DNA of 54,952 bases from Anaerolineales bacterium (GCA_016928525.1 JAFGKO010000005.1:1-54952); one strand, 5' to 3'. Positions 35,749-50,971 are shown, counted from the stretch's first letter. The notes: generated from the sequence alone by a model not told the origin. Numbers and translations are program-made.

Positions 35749-38070
35749 TCATGTGCGATCCTGCTCCCAAGTGATCTGGATGCTCGTTCCCTTATCGGGC
35801 TCGGATTCAATCCTGACCTGCGCATTGATGATTGCAGCTCGTTCGACCATCCCTGCCAATCCGAAATGTTTTTTGGAAATCAGGGTGTCCAGGTCCAGGG
35901 TTTCGCCCCTATCGAAACCCACACCATCGTCTTGCAGATGCAGGTCGATTTTCTGCGTGTCCAGACTCCCGGAAATGGTGATGTTCCTGGCATGCGCATG
36001 GCGCAAGGCATTCTCGCAGGCCTCTTGCGCAATGCGGAAAAGATGCAGCTCTGTCTTTTGTGGGTATCTGGTTCCAGCAGTTTGTATATCCACACTTACC
36101 TGTACTGTTTCTTCGTTGCGTTCCATCAGGTTATCAGCTAATTCGCGGATGGCGGGTTCCAGGCCATAGTTGAGCATGGGCGGACGTAAGTCGCTGACAA
36201 TCTCGCGCAGGCGTTGGGTGAGATCATCGTAGGCTTTCTGAAACTTTGTCGATGGCGAGACATCCAGATTCATCATCAGAACGGCCATTTGATTCAGGAT
36301 GCTGTCATGCAAGTCGAGAGCCAGGCGCAGACGTTCTTCTTCGTAACGGTTAACATTTGCCTGGTACATGCCACGCAGGTGCTCGGTTTGAAGGATATTG
36401 CTCAAGGCAACTGCCGTTTGATTGGCAAGTGACTGAAGGATGGGAATCTCAGCCTGCGCGTACAGGTCATCCGGGTCACGACGACCCAGCAGCCAGAACC
36501 CAAGGATGTTTTGCCCGACACGGAGAGGAAGTATGAGTCTCGCCCACGGGTAAGGTTGTTCCTTGTCCACTAGTTGAACGGGCCGGTATCTTTCCGTGGA
36601 GGACAGAAGGAAGGAGAGGTCATATCCGTTCAGGATATGCTCTTCGTCAAGACCAAGGGCCAGAATGACTTTGGGAGAGTCGTTTTCTATTTGCAGGAAA
36701 CCGAATTGCCGTACCAGCAGGCTTGGGAGGACTTCTTCTTTCAGCAAGTCCCTCAAGCTACCCAATGAAGCGCTGGCTGTGATACGCGCGGAATAAATCT
36801 CTGGCAGATTTTGGTGGGGCAGCCTGATCCCCAGCAACCTCGTCTCGATGAAAGTTTGATAGGCAGGGAAGGCCCAAATCGATACAACTGCAGTGATGAC
36901 GGATAACACCACTGCCAGGAAAGGAAACATCTCAGGTGGAAGAGATGGAAATTGTAATGGTGTAACCAGAGGCAACAACAGCGCAGTGAGCAGGATGAGA
37001 TATGTGTAAACAGATAATAGCCGGTTGGCAGGTAGTTCCAATCCTCCCAGTTGGCGGCGGTAAACCACAAAGATGTAGGCCCCTGGCATAAGCGGCAGGG
37101 CAAGCAAGGCGGCAGCGCCATATTCGGGAATGCTGTCTAATAAACCGGAGATTGCCAGGCTGAGCATGGGGGCCAAGGCGACCAGGATGGCCAGAATCAG
37201 TAATCCCACCTCGCGGCGCTGGGCAGGCTGGCGTACGAAATGGATGATCAACAATGCGATGCTCCCTACCAGCAAGAGCAGAAAGGCAAGGGAATACGCG
37301 GTCCTTGGCAGGATGTGCAGCAATTCGCCTGTTGCCAGGATGGAACTCAGGAAGTAGAAGATGATCCAGGCCAGATCCGGGATCTTGCGCAAAGGCCTGG
37401 GGAATATCCAGTGGAAATTCAGGTAGACCGGTAGCATCAACCAGGTTGTGGCATGCAAAATACTGGAACTTTTCCACATGTGCCAGGCGGAAAGAGTGCC
37501 GGCGCTCAACCAGATAGCGGTCAGGTAGTTGGCAGTTATCAACAACCGCCTGCGCGCGTCCTTTGGCCGCATGAAAACTTGGACGGCCAGCCCAAAGGCA
37601 AAGAAAACGAACGCCAGCCACCAGGTATTCAGAAACCGAAACAGGAATTCATCTCGGTTGAAGCCCGGGAAGCGCCAGGCGATCGTGATTTCCTGCCCAT
37701 CCCTCTCCACGACAACATTCACAATCTGGCCGGGTTGCAGGTCATCGAAGAGCCTCAATCGCCGGTCCGCATGGAAGGCCTCCCAGGATACCATGCCAAT
37801 TCTTTCGATCTTATCCCCGACCTGGAGCGTGGGAGAGGCTTCAACGGGCTTGAATATCCTTACGATGCGCCCATCAGAAGGATTGAAATAAAAGCCGGAA
37901 TATGGAACCTCGAACAGGAAGCCATAAGTGAACCAAAGCAGCAATGCAAATACAAATAAGGATCCCAACAGCTCTGCTGCATGCCAGTAGCGCGAGTCGC
38001 CTGGTTTCATAGCCGGTTCTCTGGGCCGAATTGGTTGGTTCAGGTGATCACCTGGAAAGGAGGTAGACAT
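35749..38070 (-). CDS. Membrane sensor histidine kinase, NarL-type (HisKA_3)
   Basis: 773 residues. A first helix (about 32-52) is followed by an extracytoplasmic PDZ-like domain (about 60-135, with LQVGDKIERIGMVSW). About eight further helices come next (150-400), then a GAF domain (about 420-570), the HisKA_3 dimerisation domain with LALDLHDSILNQMAVL (phospho-acceptor His588), and an HATPase domain (RIAQEACENALRHAHA, LQDDGVGFD, HFGLAGMVERA). It shares its front half design with the kinase at 3235. The response regulator gene lies upstream on the same strand. Neither ATG 38070 nor the Met at codon 21 has a clear ribosome site. A 14-bp palindrome, CAGGTGATCACCTG, lies in codons 6-10. Confidence 0.9.
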   Translation of the reverse strand: MSTSFPGDHLNQPIRPREPAMKPGDSRYWHAAELLGSLFVFALLLWFTYGFLFEVPYSGFYFNPSDGRIVRIFKPVEASPTLQVGDKIERIGMVSWEAFHADRRLRLFDDLQPGQIVNVVVERDGQEITIAWRFPGFNRDEFLFRFLNTWWLAFVFFAFGLAVQVFMRPKDARRRLLITANYLTAIWLSAGTLSAWHMWKSSSILHATTWLMLPVYLNFHWIFPRPLRKIPDLAWIIFYFLSSILATGELLHILPRTAYSLAFLLLLVGSIALLIIHFVRQPAQRREVGLLILAILVALAPMLSLAISGLLDSIPEYGAAALLALPLMPGAYIFVVYRRQLGGLELPANRLLSVYTYLILLTALLLPLVTPLQFPSLPPEMFPFLAVVLSVITAVVSIWAFPAYQTFIETRLLGIRLPHQNLPEIYSARITASASLGSLRDLLKEEVLPSLLVRQFGFLQIENDSPKVILALGLDEEHILNGYDLSFLLSSTERYRPVQLVDKEQPYPWARLILPLRVGQNILGFWLLGRRDPDDLYAQAEIPILQSLANQTAVALSNILQTEHLRGMYQANVNRYEEERLRLALDLHDSILNQMAVLMMNLDVSPSTKFQKAYDDLTQRLREIVSDLRPPMLNYGLEPAIRELADNLMERNEETVQVSVDIQTAGTRYPQKTELHLFRIAQEACENALRHAHARNITISGSLDTQKIDLHLQDDGVGFDRGETLDLDTLISKKHFGLAGMVERAAIINAQVRIESEPDKGTSIQITWEQDRT

Positions 38071-38146
38071 TTATCGCAAAAAATACCATAGATACATTTT
38101 TACCATAAGTTTGTCGATCCGATTATAAAACAGGAGGTTCTTTCCC

Positions 38147-38314
38147 ATGTCGAATATGCATGCTTTTCACGAATGGCTTTCGGCTCCTACTCAGACGTCC
38201 GGCGCATATCAGCGTTCTCTGGCATTGCTGAGCAAAGTCAGCCGGCCTCAGATCCTGAACATTGCCAGTGACATGGTCTGGGAGACCGGTCACCCCGCCA
38301 GAATACGGCGGTAA
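38147..38314 (+). CDS. 55-residue small protein, unknown
   Basis: A short frame with the best-formed ribosome site in this region: CAGGAGG at 38131-38137, 9 bases before ATG 38147. The product begins MSNMHAFHEWLSAPTQTSG and ends in a basic ARIRR. It has no signal peptide or membrane helix. It is on the plus strand between the minus-strand regulator and kinase genes. A TTATAAAA box lies at 38123-38130, too close to the ribosome site to be a standard promoter. Related sequences would be needed to confirm it is a gene. Confidence 0.5.
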   Translation: MSNMHAFHEWLSAPTQTSGAYQRSLALLSKVSRPQILNIASDMVWETGHPARIRR

Positions 38315-38345
38315 AGTTTAGAGAACCAGTTAATCTGAGATCGAC

Positions 38346-38384
38346 AATTCACAGGCTGACCCCTACTGTGTCAGCCTGTGAATT
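38346..38384. terminator. Perfect 15-bp hairpin (terminator or repeat)
   Basis: AATTCACAGGCTGAC (38346-38360) and GTCAGCCTGTGAATT (38370-38384) with a 9-base loop. It lies between the ends of the 55-codon ORF and the response regulator gene. The stem is very strong, but there is no T-run on either side, so it may instead be a palindromic repeat. Confidence 0.55.
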
Positions 38385-38404
38385 CCTCAACTAGGGAGAT
38401 TTAT

Positions 38405-39094
38405 TTATATGGATGGAGCTGGGGAGTGTGGCGTGATCAACCCCAATTGGCGCGCCTTCTCGATGGCCGCCGTGCGACTGTGCACCCCCAGGCGGATGTA
38501 GGCGCCCGAGAGCAGGTTGCGCACCGTCGAATTGGAAACAGACATTTTCTCCGCCAGGTCGGCGCTGGTCCAATCCGGGTAAGCCGCGCACAGGGACAGA
38601 GCCTCCAGTTGCCGGGGAGACAACGGGACGCTGTCGTCAATGTGCTTGTTCTTGAGAAAAAGCTTGTGCGCCTTCTGGCTGAAGTAGACCCCCCCATTGG
38701 CAACGGAGACGACCACATTCGCCAGATCGCGGATGGTGGCCTGGTCGTCTTTCAAAATATACCCGCTCGCGCCCGCTTCCATGACGGCCTGGATCAGGCT
38801 GCGCTCCGCAAACATCGAGATGACCAGGATATCCAGGTCCGGGTATTTCTGTAGCAGGCTGGGGATGCTGTGCAGGATCGGATAGGGATTCGGGTTCTCG
38901 GCGGAGGTTGGCACGTTGATGTCGAGCAGCAATACATTAGTGGGGTGTGCCTCCAGGGTCGGTTCCAGCTCCTCGCCATAACTGAGCGTGGCGGCGATCT
39001 CGAAGCCTGGGGCGCTGCTTAAACGGTACAGGTAACCATCGATGATGCCCTGATGGTCGTCCAAAATGGTGACGCGGATAGGTGGGGTGGTCAT
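38405..39094 (-). CDS. NarL/LuxR-family response regulator
   Basis: 229 residues from ATG 39094, supported by GGGAAGGA upstream; the longer frame adds 21 residues before the receiver fold. The receiver domain has acidic Asp12-Asp13, phospho-acceptor Asp58 (LLLDINVP), Ser93 (VISMF) and Lys115 (YILKDD). The C-terminal LuxR-type HTH has LSPRQLEALSLC, LAEKMSVSNSTVRNLLSGAY and RLGVHSRTAAIEKA. Usually the start of such HTHs reads LTxRE; here LSPRQ. Together with the HisKA_3 kinase downstream it forms a two-component system of unknown signal. Confidence 0.92.
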   Translation of the reverse strand: MTTPPIRVTILDDHQGIIDGYLYRLSSAPGFEIAATLSYGEELEPTLEAHPTNVLLLDINVPTSAENPNPYPILHSIPSLLQKYPDLDILVISMFAERSLIQAVMEAGASGYILKDDQATIRDLANVVVSVANGGVYFSQKAHKLFLKNKHIDDSVPLSPRQLEALSLCAAYPDWTSADLAEKMSVSNSTVRNLLSGAYIRLGVHSRTAAIEKARQLGLITPHSPAPSI

Positions 39095-39198
39095 CGTATC
39101 CTTCCCTCGATTATGCATAGCGTAGCAAAATATACTCCCAATTGCAATGCTTTTCAATAAATCAGTACAAATGTCTATGTCAAGTATAGTCCTGTCTA

Positions 39199-39227
39199 TT
39201 GAATTGGCGTCTGAAACTTTCTACACT
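39199..39227 (+). promoter_or_regulatory. Promoter of the candidate RNA upstream of secA
   Basis: TTGAAT (39199-39204), exactly 17 bp, then TACACT (39222-39227). Directly downstream, CACTTTATA occurs twice (39224-39232 and 39244-39252, 20 bp apart) around AGTGGAAGTTTCCACT, a dyad that could be an operator. Confidence 0.6.
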
Positions 39228-39233
39228 TTATAG

Positions 39234-39403
39234 TGGAAGTTTCCACTTTATACATTGGTGGGGGAATCCAGGGGATCGGGTGCGTTTCAGTTTCTTAGGC
39301 GGCAGGGATACACCAATGCGGGCAAGAGGAGGCTGGTGGAGGAAATCTGAAACGCACCCAAACGTAAAGGAGCCGGGCAGGGACTTTCTGCCCGGTTTTT
39401 CTT
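39234..39403 (+). ncRNA. Candidate structured RNA upstream of secA
   Basis: A stretch of about 170 bases between a good promoter and a strong terminator, with no convincing ORF. A perfect 13-bp helix, GGGTGCGTTTCAG (39278-39290) with CTGAAACGCACCC (39347-39359), is extended inward by TTTC/GAAA. It encloses an inner CACCA/TGGTG helix and a purine-rich loop (GGGCAAGAGGAGG). The terminator helix follows 13 bases later. I could not match it to a named RNA family from memory. It might be a stand-alone small RNA or the leader of secA. Confidence 0.5.
39373..39403 (+). terminator. Intrinsic terminator before secA
   Basis: CCGGGCAG (39373-39380) and CTGCCCGG (39388-39395) with a 7-base loop, followed by TTTTTCTT. 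No ORF ends just before it, so it must end the candidate RNA or attenuate secA. Confidence 0.88.
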
Positions 39404-39423
39404 ATCTTCCTCATACCTTCCCA

Positions 39424-39432
39424 TGCTATAAT
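39424..39432 (+). promoter_or_regulatory. Extended -10 promoter of secA
   Basis: TGCTATAAT lies between the terminator and ATG 39453, giving secA its own start of transcription independent of the upstream RNA. GAAAGG at 39441-39446 is the ribosome site. Confidence 0.65.
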
Positions 39433-39452
39433 CACCCCCCGAAAGGTTGAAA

Positions 39453-43454
<4,002 letters not shown>

Positions 43455-43457
43455 TCG

Positions 43458-44498
43458 TTGAAGAGCGATACCACCATCCCAATAAACATTTATAAAACTC
43501 TGCCAAAAGTGGAGTTGCATCGCCACCTGGAGGGTTCGTTGCGCCTGCAAACCATGCTGGATGTTGCCCAAGCGCATGGCATCTCTCTCTCGGATAACAT
43601 TTTGCGCCTGAGTGACATGGTGCAGGTGCAGGATGAGGATCCGCTCACCTTCCAGAATTTCTTGGCCAAGTTCAACACATTGCGCCTGTTCTATAAATCG
43701 CCGGACGTCATTCACCGGGTGACGCGCGAGGCAGTGGAAGACGCCGCCCGGGACAACGTCCAGTATATGGAATTGCGCTTCACGCCGGTGGCGTTGAGCC
43801 GGGCCGAACGTTTTCCCCTGCACGATGTCATGGACTGGGTCTGTACCAGCGCTGCGGCGGCTGCGGAAAAATTTGGCATTCAAGTGCGCCTGATCGCTTC
43901 GGTCAATCGCCATGAAAGCCCGGAACTGGCTGAGCAAGTCGCCTGGTTGGCGGCTGCGCACATCGAAGATGGTATCGTCGGCATAGACCTGGCCGGGAAC
44001 GAAGCGGAATTCTCAGCCAAACCCTTCGCCGGGATTTTCAACGAAGCCAAACAGGCTGGTCTACATCTCACCATCCATGCCGGGGAATGGGGAGGCGCGG
44101 ACAATGTGCGCGAGGCCGTCGAGCAGGTTGGCGCGGAACGCATCGGTCACGGCGTGCGGGTGATGGAAGATGAAAACGTGGTTGCCCTGACGCGCGAACG
44201 CAGCACGACCTTCGAGGTCTGCGTGACCAGCAATTACCAGTCGGGTGTCGTCCCGGCCTTGAGCGCTCACCCATTGCCACGCATGTTGCAGGCTGGCTTG
44301 AATGTCACCCTGAACACCGATGATCCTAGCGTTTCGCGCATTGACCTGAGCCACGAATTCAAACTGGTCCGCGAAGACCTGGGTGTGCCGCTGGACATCC
44401 TCAAGGAACGCGTGCTGGCGGCGGCGCAGGCAGCCTTTTTGCCGGAGGAAGAGAAGAGCATCCTCGTGCAAAACCTCAAGAAAGAATTGGTTATGTAA
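43458..44498 (+). CDS. add: Adenosine deaminase
   Basis: 346 residues of the metal-dependent adenosine/adenine deaminase family; deaminates adenosine to inosine in purine salvage. Zinc ligands are in VELHRHLEGSLR (HxH), the HAGE motif (LTIHAGEWGG), RIGHGVRVMED, and NTDDPSVSRIDLSHE (catalytic Asp pair). TSNYQSGVV is the usual TSNxxT region, slightly altered. No ATG fits the family start; TTG 43458, 3 bases after the secA stop, is the only start codon upstream of the HxH motif. Adenine deaminase is possible, as the two are hard to separate by eye. Confidence 0.9.
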   Translation: MKSDTTIPINIYKTLPKVELHRHLEGSLRLQTMLDVAQAHGISLSDNILRLSDMVQVQDEDPLTFQNFLAKFNTLRLFYKSPDVIHRVTREAVEDAARDNVQYMELRFTPVALSRAERFPLHDVMDWVCTSAAAAAEKFGIQVRLIASVNRHESPELAEQVAWLAAAHIEDGIVGIDLAGNEAEFSAKPFAGIFNEAKQAGLHLTIHAGEWGGADNVREAVEQVGAERIGHGVRVMEDENVVALTRERSTTFEVCVTSNYQSGVVPALSAHPLPRMLQAGLNVTLNTDDPSVSRIDLSHEFKLVREDLGVPLDILKERVLAAAQAAFLPEEEKSILVQNLKKELVM

Positions 44499-44501
44499 AT
44501 T

Positions 44502-44527
44502 GGAATGCGGTCTTAAGTCCGCACTCC
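44502..44527. other. GGAATGCGG/CCGCACTCC hairpin after add
   Basis: A nine-base stem with one mismatch around TCTTAAGT. No T-run follows. It may be a weak terminator for add or another dispersed repeat. Confidence 0.4.
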
Positions 44528-44609
44528 GGGTAAAATAATCTCACTTCACCACATAGTCCGAAAGGACGACAAAGGCGCACCTTTGCGTCTTTTTGGTCTC
44601 TGTGGTGAC

Positions 44610-44645
44610 CTCACCCCTAGCCCCTCTCCTAATAGGAGAGGGGGG
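44610..44645. repeat. CCCCTCTCCT/AGGAGAGGGG element in the acnA leader
   Basis: CTCACCCCTAG followed by CCCCTCTCCT (44621) and AGGAGAGGGG (44634). It ends about 8 bases before the acnA ribosome site AAGGAG, so it would form a hairpin in the mRNA leader. It is the same family as the in-frame copies in mutM and elp3. Confidence 0.8.
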
Positions 44646-44662
44646 ATTGAAGGAGACCAACT

Positions 44663-47374
<2,712 letters not shown>

Positions 47375-47404
47375 GAGGTCGTAAAAAGCAACGAGTAAAA
47401 AGTC

Positions 47405-47431
47405 GAGACCGGCGAGCACCGGTCTCTTTTT
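47405..47431 (+). terminator. Terminator of acnA
   Basis: GAGACCGG and CCGGTCTC with a 6-base loop, then TTTTT. It may also act for the converging gene, since AAAAAG precedes it on the other side. Confidence 0.88.
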
Positions 47432-47439
47432 GGGGATCG

Positions 47440-48249
47440 CTAATCCAGGTAATACATCGTCTTTTCGGCTTTATTTGATGCACGGATAACTTTGTCTAAA
47501 GCTTTATCGAGCTTTTCCAAATCTTCGGGAAATTCGACCGCCACACGCGCAAACTCCAGGCCCGCTTTTGCCAGACTAAAAGCCGGACCAACCATCAACG
47601 GTTCACTGGAACTAGAACGCAAAGTGGATGCTTTCTCGTTGAGTTCATCCAGTAGCGGTTTCCAATCCTTCTTCTTTTGTTTAGCTGGAGCGGGTTTCCA
47701 ATCTGGGTCAAGGCTTTCGATGATCTCACCTTTTTGTTTTGCCATCCGATAACGGTTTTTTACAGAGGTGGAAATACCCGGGCCGAAAGAGATGTTATGC
47801 CCTTCCAACAAACCATCATAGATGATTCTGCCTTTGAAAGGTAATAAAACAGTTTTTACGTAAACGGGCAGGCGAATTTCCCCCAATATATCTTGAAGTG
47901 GTTGCAAGAGGGCAAGAACTGCATAGACATCATCATCGCGCATGAAAATCGCATGTTTTTTTGTCAACTGTACTATGAAAAAACTATCGGCAATAAAGTT
48001 TTTCCAGTTTGAAATGATTTCGAGTTCGTCTTCGGAAAAAGAAAACGGATTTTCTCGCACGAAATCGTCGATGATTTCTGGACTTTCATAAACCGAATTT
48101 CTCAATTCGACTCGTTCTCTGTTAGAGATGGTTTTATAACCTTCAACATCTTTTAGCCCTTTGATAATTTTCAGCCGTTGATTTGCAAAGGTTTGCAGAG
48201 CTGGCATCAACTTGAAAAACAGGGAAGCATCTTCACGGGATAGTTGCAT
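47440..48249 (-). CDS. Hypothetical protein
   Basis: 269 residues, soluble, with no signal peptide. The first two thirds have a mixed alpha/beta pattern with the segments FSFSEDELEIISNWKNFI, KKHAIFM and RLPVYVKTVLLPFKGRIIYDG. From memory these recur in an uncharacterised family seen in several phyla. The last third is a charged linker (PAPAKQKKKDWKP) and an amphipathic helix. AGGAGAC precedes ATG 48249. It stands alone, facing acnA, in a locally AT-richer stretch, which may mean later acquisition. Confidence 0.6.
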   Translation of the reverse strand: MQLSREDASLFFKLMPALQTFANQRLKIIKGLKDVEGYKTISNRERVELRNSVYESPEIIDDFVRENPFSFSEDELEIISNWKNFIADSFFIVQLTKKHAIFMRDDDVYAVLALLQPLQDILGEIRLPVYVKTVLLPFKGRIIYDGLLEGHNISFGPGISTSVKNRYRMAKQKGEIIESLDPDWKPAPAKQKKKDWKPLLDELNEKASTLRSSSSEPLMVGPAFSLAKAGLEFARVAVEFPEDLEKLDKALDKVIRASNKAEKTMYYLD

Positions 48250-48341
48250 GGGATTTGTCTCCTGCTGAAAGTATATCTAAATCTTGTGGGATAGGAAATA
48301 GGAAAATTTGTTGTCAAGAGATCATTTCTTGATAGCTCTCC

Positions 48342-48382
48342 GTTAGCCTGCCAATAGGTAGAAAATCCGATAGGCAGGTAAC
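48342..48382. other. Hairpin in the spacer before plsC
   Basis: GTTA-CCTGCC (48342-48352) pairs with GGCAGG-TAAC (48373-48382). The 200-bp spacer also holds TCAAGAGATCATTTCTTGA. A TACAAT box at 48420-48425 could be the plsC promoter. No gene was seen here. Confidence 0.4.
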
Positions 48383-48450
48383 ATCCTGCTCATGAAACTT
48401 TTCGACTCCAAAGTGTTCATACAATCGTCTATCTAAAAGGAACCCTGCCC

Positions 48451-49122
48451 ATGCTCTCTAAATTGCTCTACAAAGCCGGTCGAATCGTCATCGGTGCCTA
48501 CGCCCGCCTGATGCTCAAAATGGATGTGCACTGGCAAGAATCATTACCACAAGGCCCTGTGTTGTTTGCTGCCAACCACCCCAGCACGACTGACCCGATC
48601 TACATCCACTTGATCTCGAAACAACCCATGAGTGTGATGATCAACTCCAAAGTATTTTCGATCCCGGTGCTGGGCGCATATATGCGCAAGATGCAACAGA
48701 TCGAGGTGATCCGCGACATAGGCCAGAGCGACCAGGTGCTGAAACAGGCGGTGCGTGCTTTGGTTGCGGGTCGTTCCGTTGTTATCTTCCCAGAGGGCGC
48801 CATCAGTCCGGCAAATGGCTTTGCACCCGTCCGCTCCGGTGTGGCGCGACTGGCATTGCAGAGCGGCGTGCCGGTAATCCCGATCGGAATCCATTTGCGC
48901 GATGAGAATTGCAAACGGGTCCCCACTACCTTGGAGGGAGAACCGGATGTCATCACCTGGTACCTGCGCGGGCCATATGCAATCACGGTTGGCAAACCAT
49001 TGCATTTCCAGGGCGATGCAGACGACCGCCCGCTGGTAAAAACGATCGCAGAGAATATTATGGAACAAATCCGTAGTTTAGCGGGAGAAAGCAAATTGCG
49101 TATGCAGTTGCGCAAGATATAA
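48451..49122 (+). CDS. 1-acyl-glycerol-3-phosphate acyltransferase-like protein
   Basis: 223 residues of the PlsC/LPLAT superfamily, which adds an acyl chain to lysophosphatidic acid or a similar acceptor at the membrane. The catalytic motif NHxxxxD is FAANHPSTTDPIYIH (His and Asp about residues 40 and 45), and the acceptor motif is FPEGAISPANG. SGVARLALQSGVPVIPIGI matches motif IV. The N-terminus is weakly hydrophobic. AAAAGGAA precedes the ATG. The exact acyl acceptor is uncertain. Confidence 0.88.
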   Translation: MLSKLLYKAGRIVIGAYARLMLKMDVHWQESLPQGPVLFAANHPSTTDPIYIHLISKQPMSVMINSKVFSIPVLGAYMRKMQQIEVIRDIGQSDQVLKQAVRALVAGRSVVIFPEGAISPANGFAPVRSGVARLALQSGVPVIPIGIHLRDENCKRVPTTLEGEPDVITWYLRGPYAITVGKPLHFQGDADDRPLVKTIAENIMEQIRSLAGESKLRMQLRKI

Positions 49123-49132
49123 ACGGACAGGG

Positions 49133-50380
49133 TTATTCGGAATGCAGGAGATAACCATTCTTATTCCCGTTTTTGACGTGATACATCGCCGCGTCCGCTT
49201 TCCGGAGCAGGGTTTCGGCATCTTCACCATGGTCGGGAAATAAGCTGATGCCAATACTGACCGTCATGATAACGGTCTCTTGCGGAACATCAATGGGTTG
49301 TGAAACAGCCTTGATGATTTTTCTTGCGATGGCCTCGATATTGGATATGTCTCGAACGTCGTCCAGGATGATCATGAATTCGTCTCCCGCCAAGCGAGCA
49401 ACTGTGTCACTATCACGTACAGCATGATTTAGAACATCAGCGACGGTTTGCAACACCTGGTCTCCGACGATATGCCCAAAAGAATCGTTGATCCTTTTGA
49501 AGTCGTCCAGGTCAATGAAGAACAGAGCAAAGCGACGTTTTTGTCGACGACTTTTTTTGATGGCCTGTTCGAGACGGTCAAAAAACAGGATCCGGTTTGG
49601 CAGGCCAGTTAAATTGTCATGGGTGGCAAGGAATTGTAAATGCTGGTTGGCATTACTTAGTTCCTCTGTACGCTCCTGGACTTTCTGCTCGAGCTTTTGG
49701 TTGGCCAGTTCAAGCTGACGGTGGGAATCTGCAAGCGCTTTTGTCATTTCCTGCACCGATTCGAGAGTTTCCATCTGAAAATTGGAAAACTTGATAACCA
49801 CGAAGACAGTCACAATGATCAATGTACTCATCGCCAATCCAAAGTAAAGCCATTGGTCCGGAGTCTGCGGATTATCATGAATAATAAGCCATTGACTCAG
49901 CATGCCGGAATGGGCCAATATTCCAAACACCACAAAAGTAGATATCGAAACCCCGGCAGCATATACCCCTGCACGTGCATTTACAAGAGTGATGGTCAGG
50001 ATCGGTAGAACTGTGAGGAAAATAGTTCCATCTCCGGCCAACCCACCCCGTGCCATTGACACAATGCCTGTCAGATAGGCTAAGGCAACTACAATCCAAC
50101 TACGTGTGGTTGTGCTAAGTCTTTTTGGGGAGAAAGTTGCGTAGACAAGGATCAGGTAAAAGAATACGATGATTGCAGCTCCCTGCCATGCAATCTGTGG
50201 ATCGTTAATCGCTTGCAGCACAGTTTGAGCGATCGAAGGGAAAAATGCAAGCGAAGCAAGCGGCAGAAAAATATCTAGAACGTTGCTACGCCAATCATAC
50301 AAAGCATAAGTTGGTTCTTGCGCTTGTGAAAGACTATCGACTGTATTTAACTTTTGCTTCGTTGGTAGACGTGTAGACAT
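49133..50380 (-). CDS. Membrane GGDEF diguanylate cyclase
   Basis: 415 residues. Five or six membrane helices (about 35-200) form an unrecognised sensor block. A coiled coil follows (about 205-248, LANQKLEQKVQERTEELSN), then a GGDEF domain. The active loop reads RLAGDEFMIIL, with Ala in the first Gly position, which is compatible with activity. The inhibitory I-site RxxD (RDSD) is present five residues before it. There is no EAL domain. It should make c-di-GMP from two GTP with product feedback. ATG 50380 has no strong ribosome site. Confidence 0.9.
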   Translation of the reverse strand: MSTRLPTKQKLNTVDSLSQAQEPTYALYDWRSNVLDIFLPLASLAFFPSIAQTVLQAINDPQIAWQGAAIIVFFYLILVYATFSPKRLSTTTRSWIVVALAYLTGIVSMARGGLAGDGTIFLTVLPILTITLVNARAGVYAAGVSISTFVVFGILAHSGMLSQWLIIHDNPQTPDQWLYFGLAMSTLIIVTVFVVIKFSNFQMETLESVQEMTKALADSHRQLELANQKLEQKVQERTEELSNANQHLQFLATHDNLTGLPNRILFFDRLEQAIKKSRRQKRRFALFFIDLDDFKRINDSFGHIVGDQVLQTVADVLNHAVRDSDTVARLAGDEFMIILDDVRDISNIEAIARKIIKAVSQPIDVPQETVIMTVSIGISLFPDHGEDAETLLRKADAAMYHVKNGNKNGYLLHSE

Positions 50381-50489
50381 TGATCTAGGCCCTTTGGCGC
50401 TTCCATTTGCATAGATGGTTTATCTGTGCGGCTCTTACTTTACCCCATCTTGTCCCAAAATTACCTGTTAATTCTGTAATTAACCCAGC

Positions 50490-50921
50490 TTACCCGCACA
50501 ACATTTCAAACAGGCCATCGGGATACAGAATGGACTTGCCCGGGCCGAATTCATCCAGGCTTTTCCACATGGCCCGGAAGTGTTCCTCCACATCCGCTTC
50601 ATGACCTGAAATCACGGCCTGCTCGTACAACCCGGGGTCGGTCAGCGCCCCATCGTAGACCTGCACGATCTCATGGCCGGGCTCCCCGTCGAAGGTGAAG
50701 ATGTTTTCCAGTGTACCAAGGTAAACCAAGTCTTTCACTCCTGCGCTGATTTCCTCCATCAGTTCGCGGTGGATCGTGTCCGTACTGTGTTCGCCGAATT
50801 CGATTGCTCCGCCTAATGGTCGATAAAAGGTCTGATCTTTTTTGGGGTCATAACCCTCAAAGACCAGAATTCTATCTTGACAGCGAAAAACACAAATAGC
50901 GATTGGGCGGATGTGGGGCAT
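50490..50921 (-). CDS. Nudix hydrolase
   Basis: 143 residues from ATG 50921, which is preceded by GGAGGGAAA; the longer frame only overlaps miaB. The Nudix box is complete in its metal-binding part: GGAIEFGEHSTDTIHRELMEEI, with the consensus Gly after EE replaced (EEISAG). Nudix enzymes cleave nucleoside diphosphates linked to another group; the substrate is unknown. It lies 50 bases downstream of miaB on the same strand. Confidence 0.88.
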   Translation of the reverse strand: MPHIRPIAICVFRCQDRILVFEGYDPKKDQTFYRPLGGAIEFGEHSTDTIHRELMEEISAGVKDLVYLGTLENIFTFDGEPGHEIVQVYDGALTDPGLYEQAVISGHEADVEEHFRAMWKSLDEFGPGKSILYPDGLFEMLCG

Positions 50922-50971
50922 TTTCCCTCCAGAAAAAATGTAGGGCGGGATGGCATCCCACCCCACGGGGG

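Noticed and set aside
39234..39403. Assignment of the RNA before secA to 6S, SRP or tmRNA
   Set aside because: No SRP loop, no tmRNA alanine acceptor and no clear promoter-mimic bubble could be recognised, so no name was given.
39199..39450. 83-codon ORF across the region before secA
   Set aside because: It runs through the promoter, the 13-bp helix and the terminator, and has no ribosome site; an RNA fits better.
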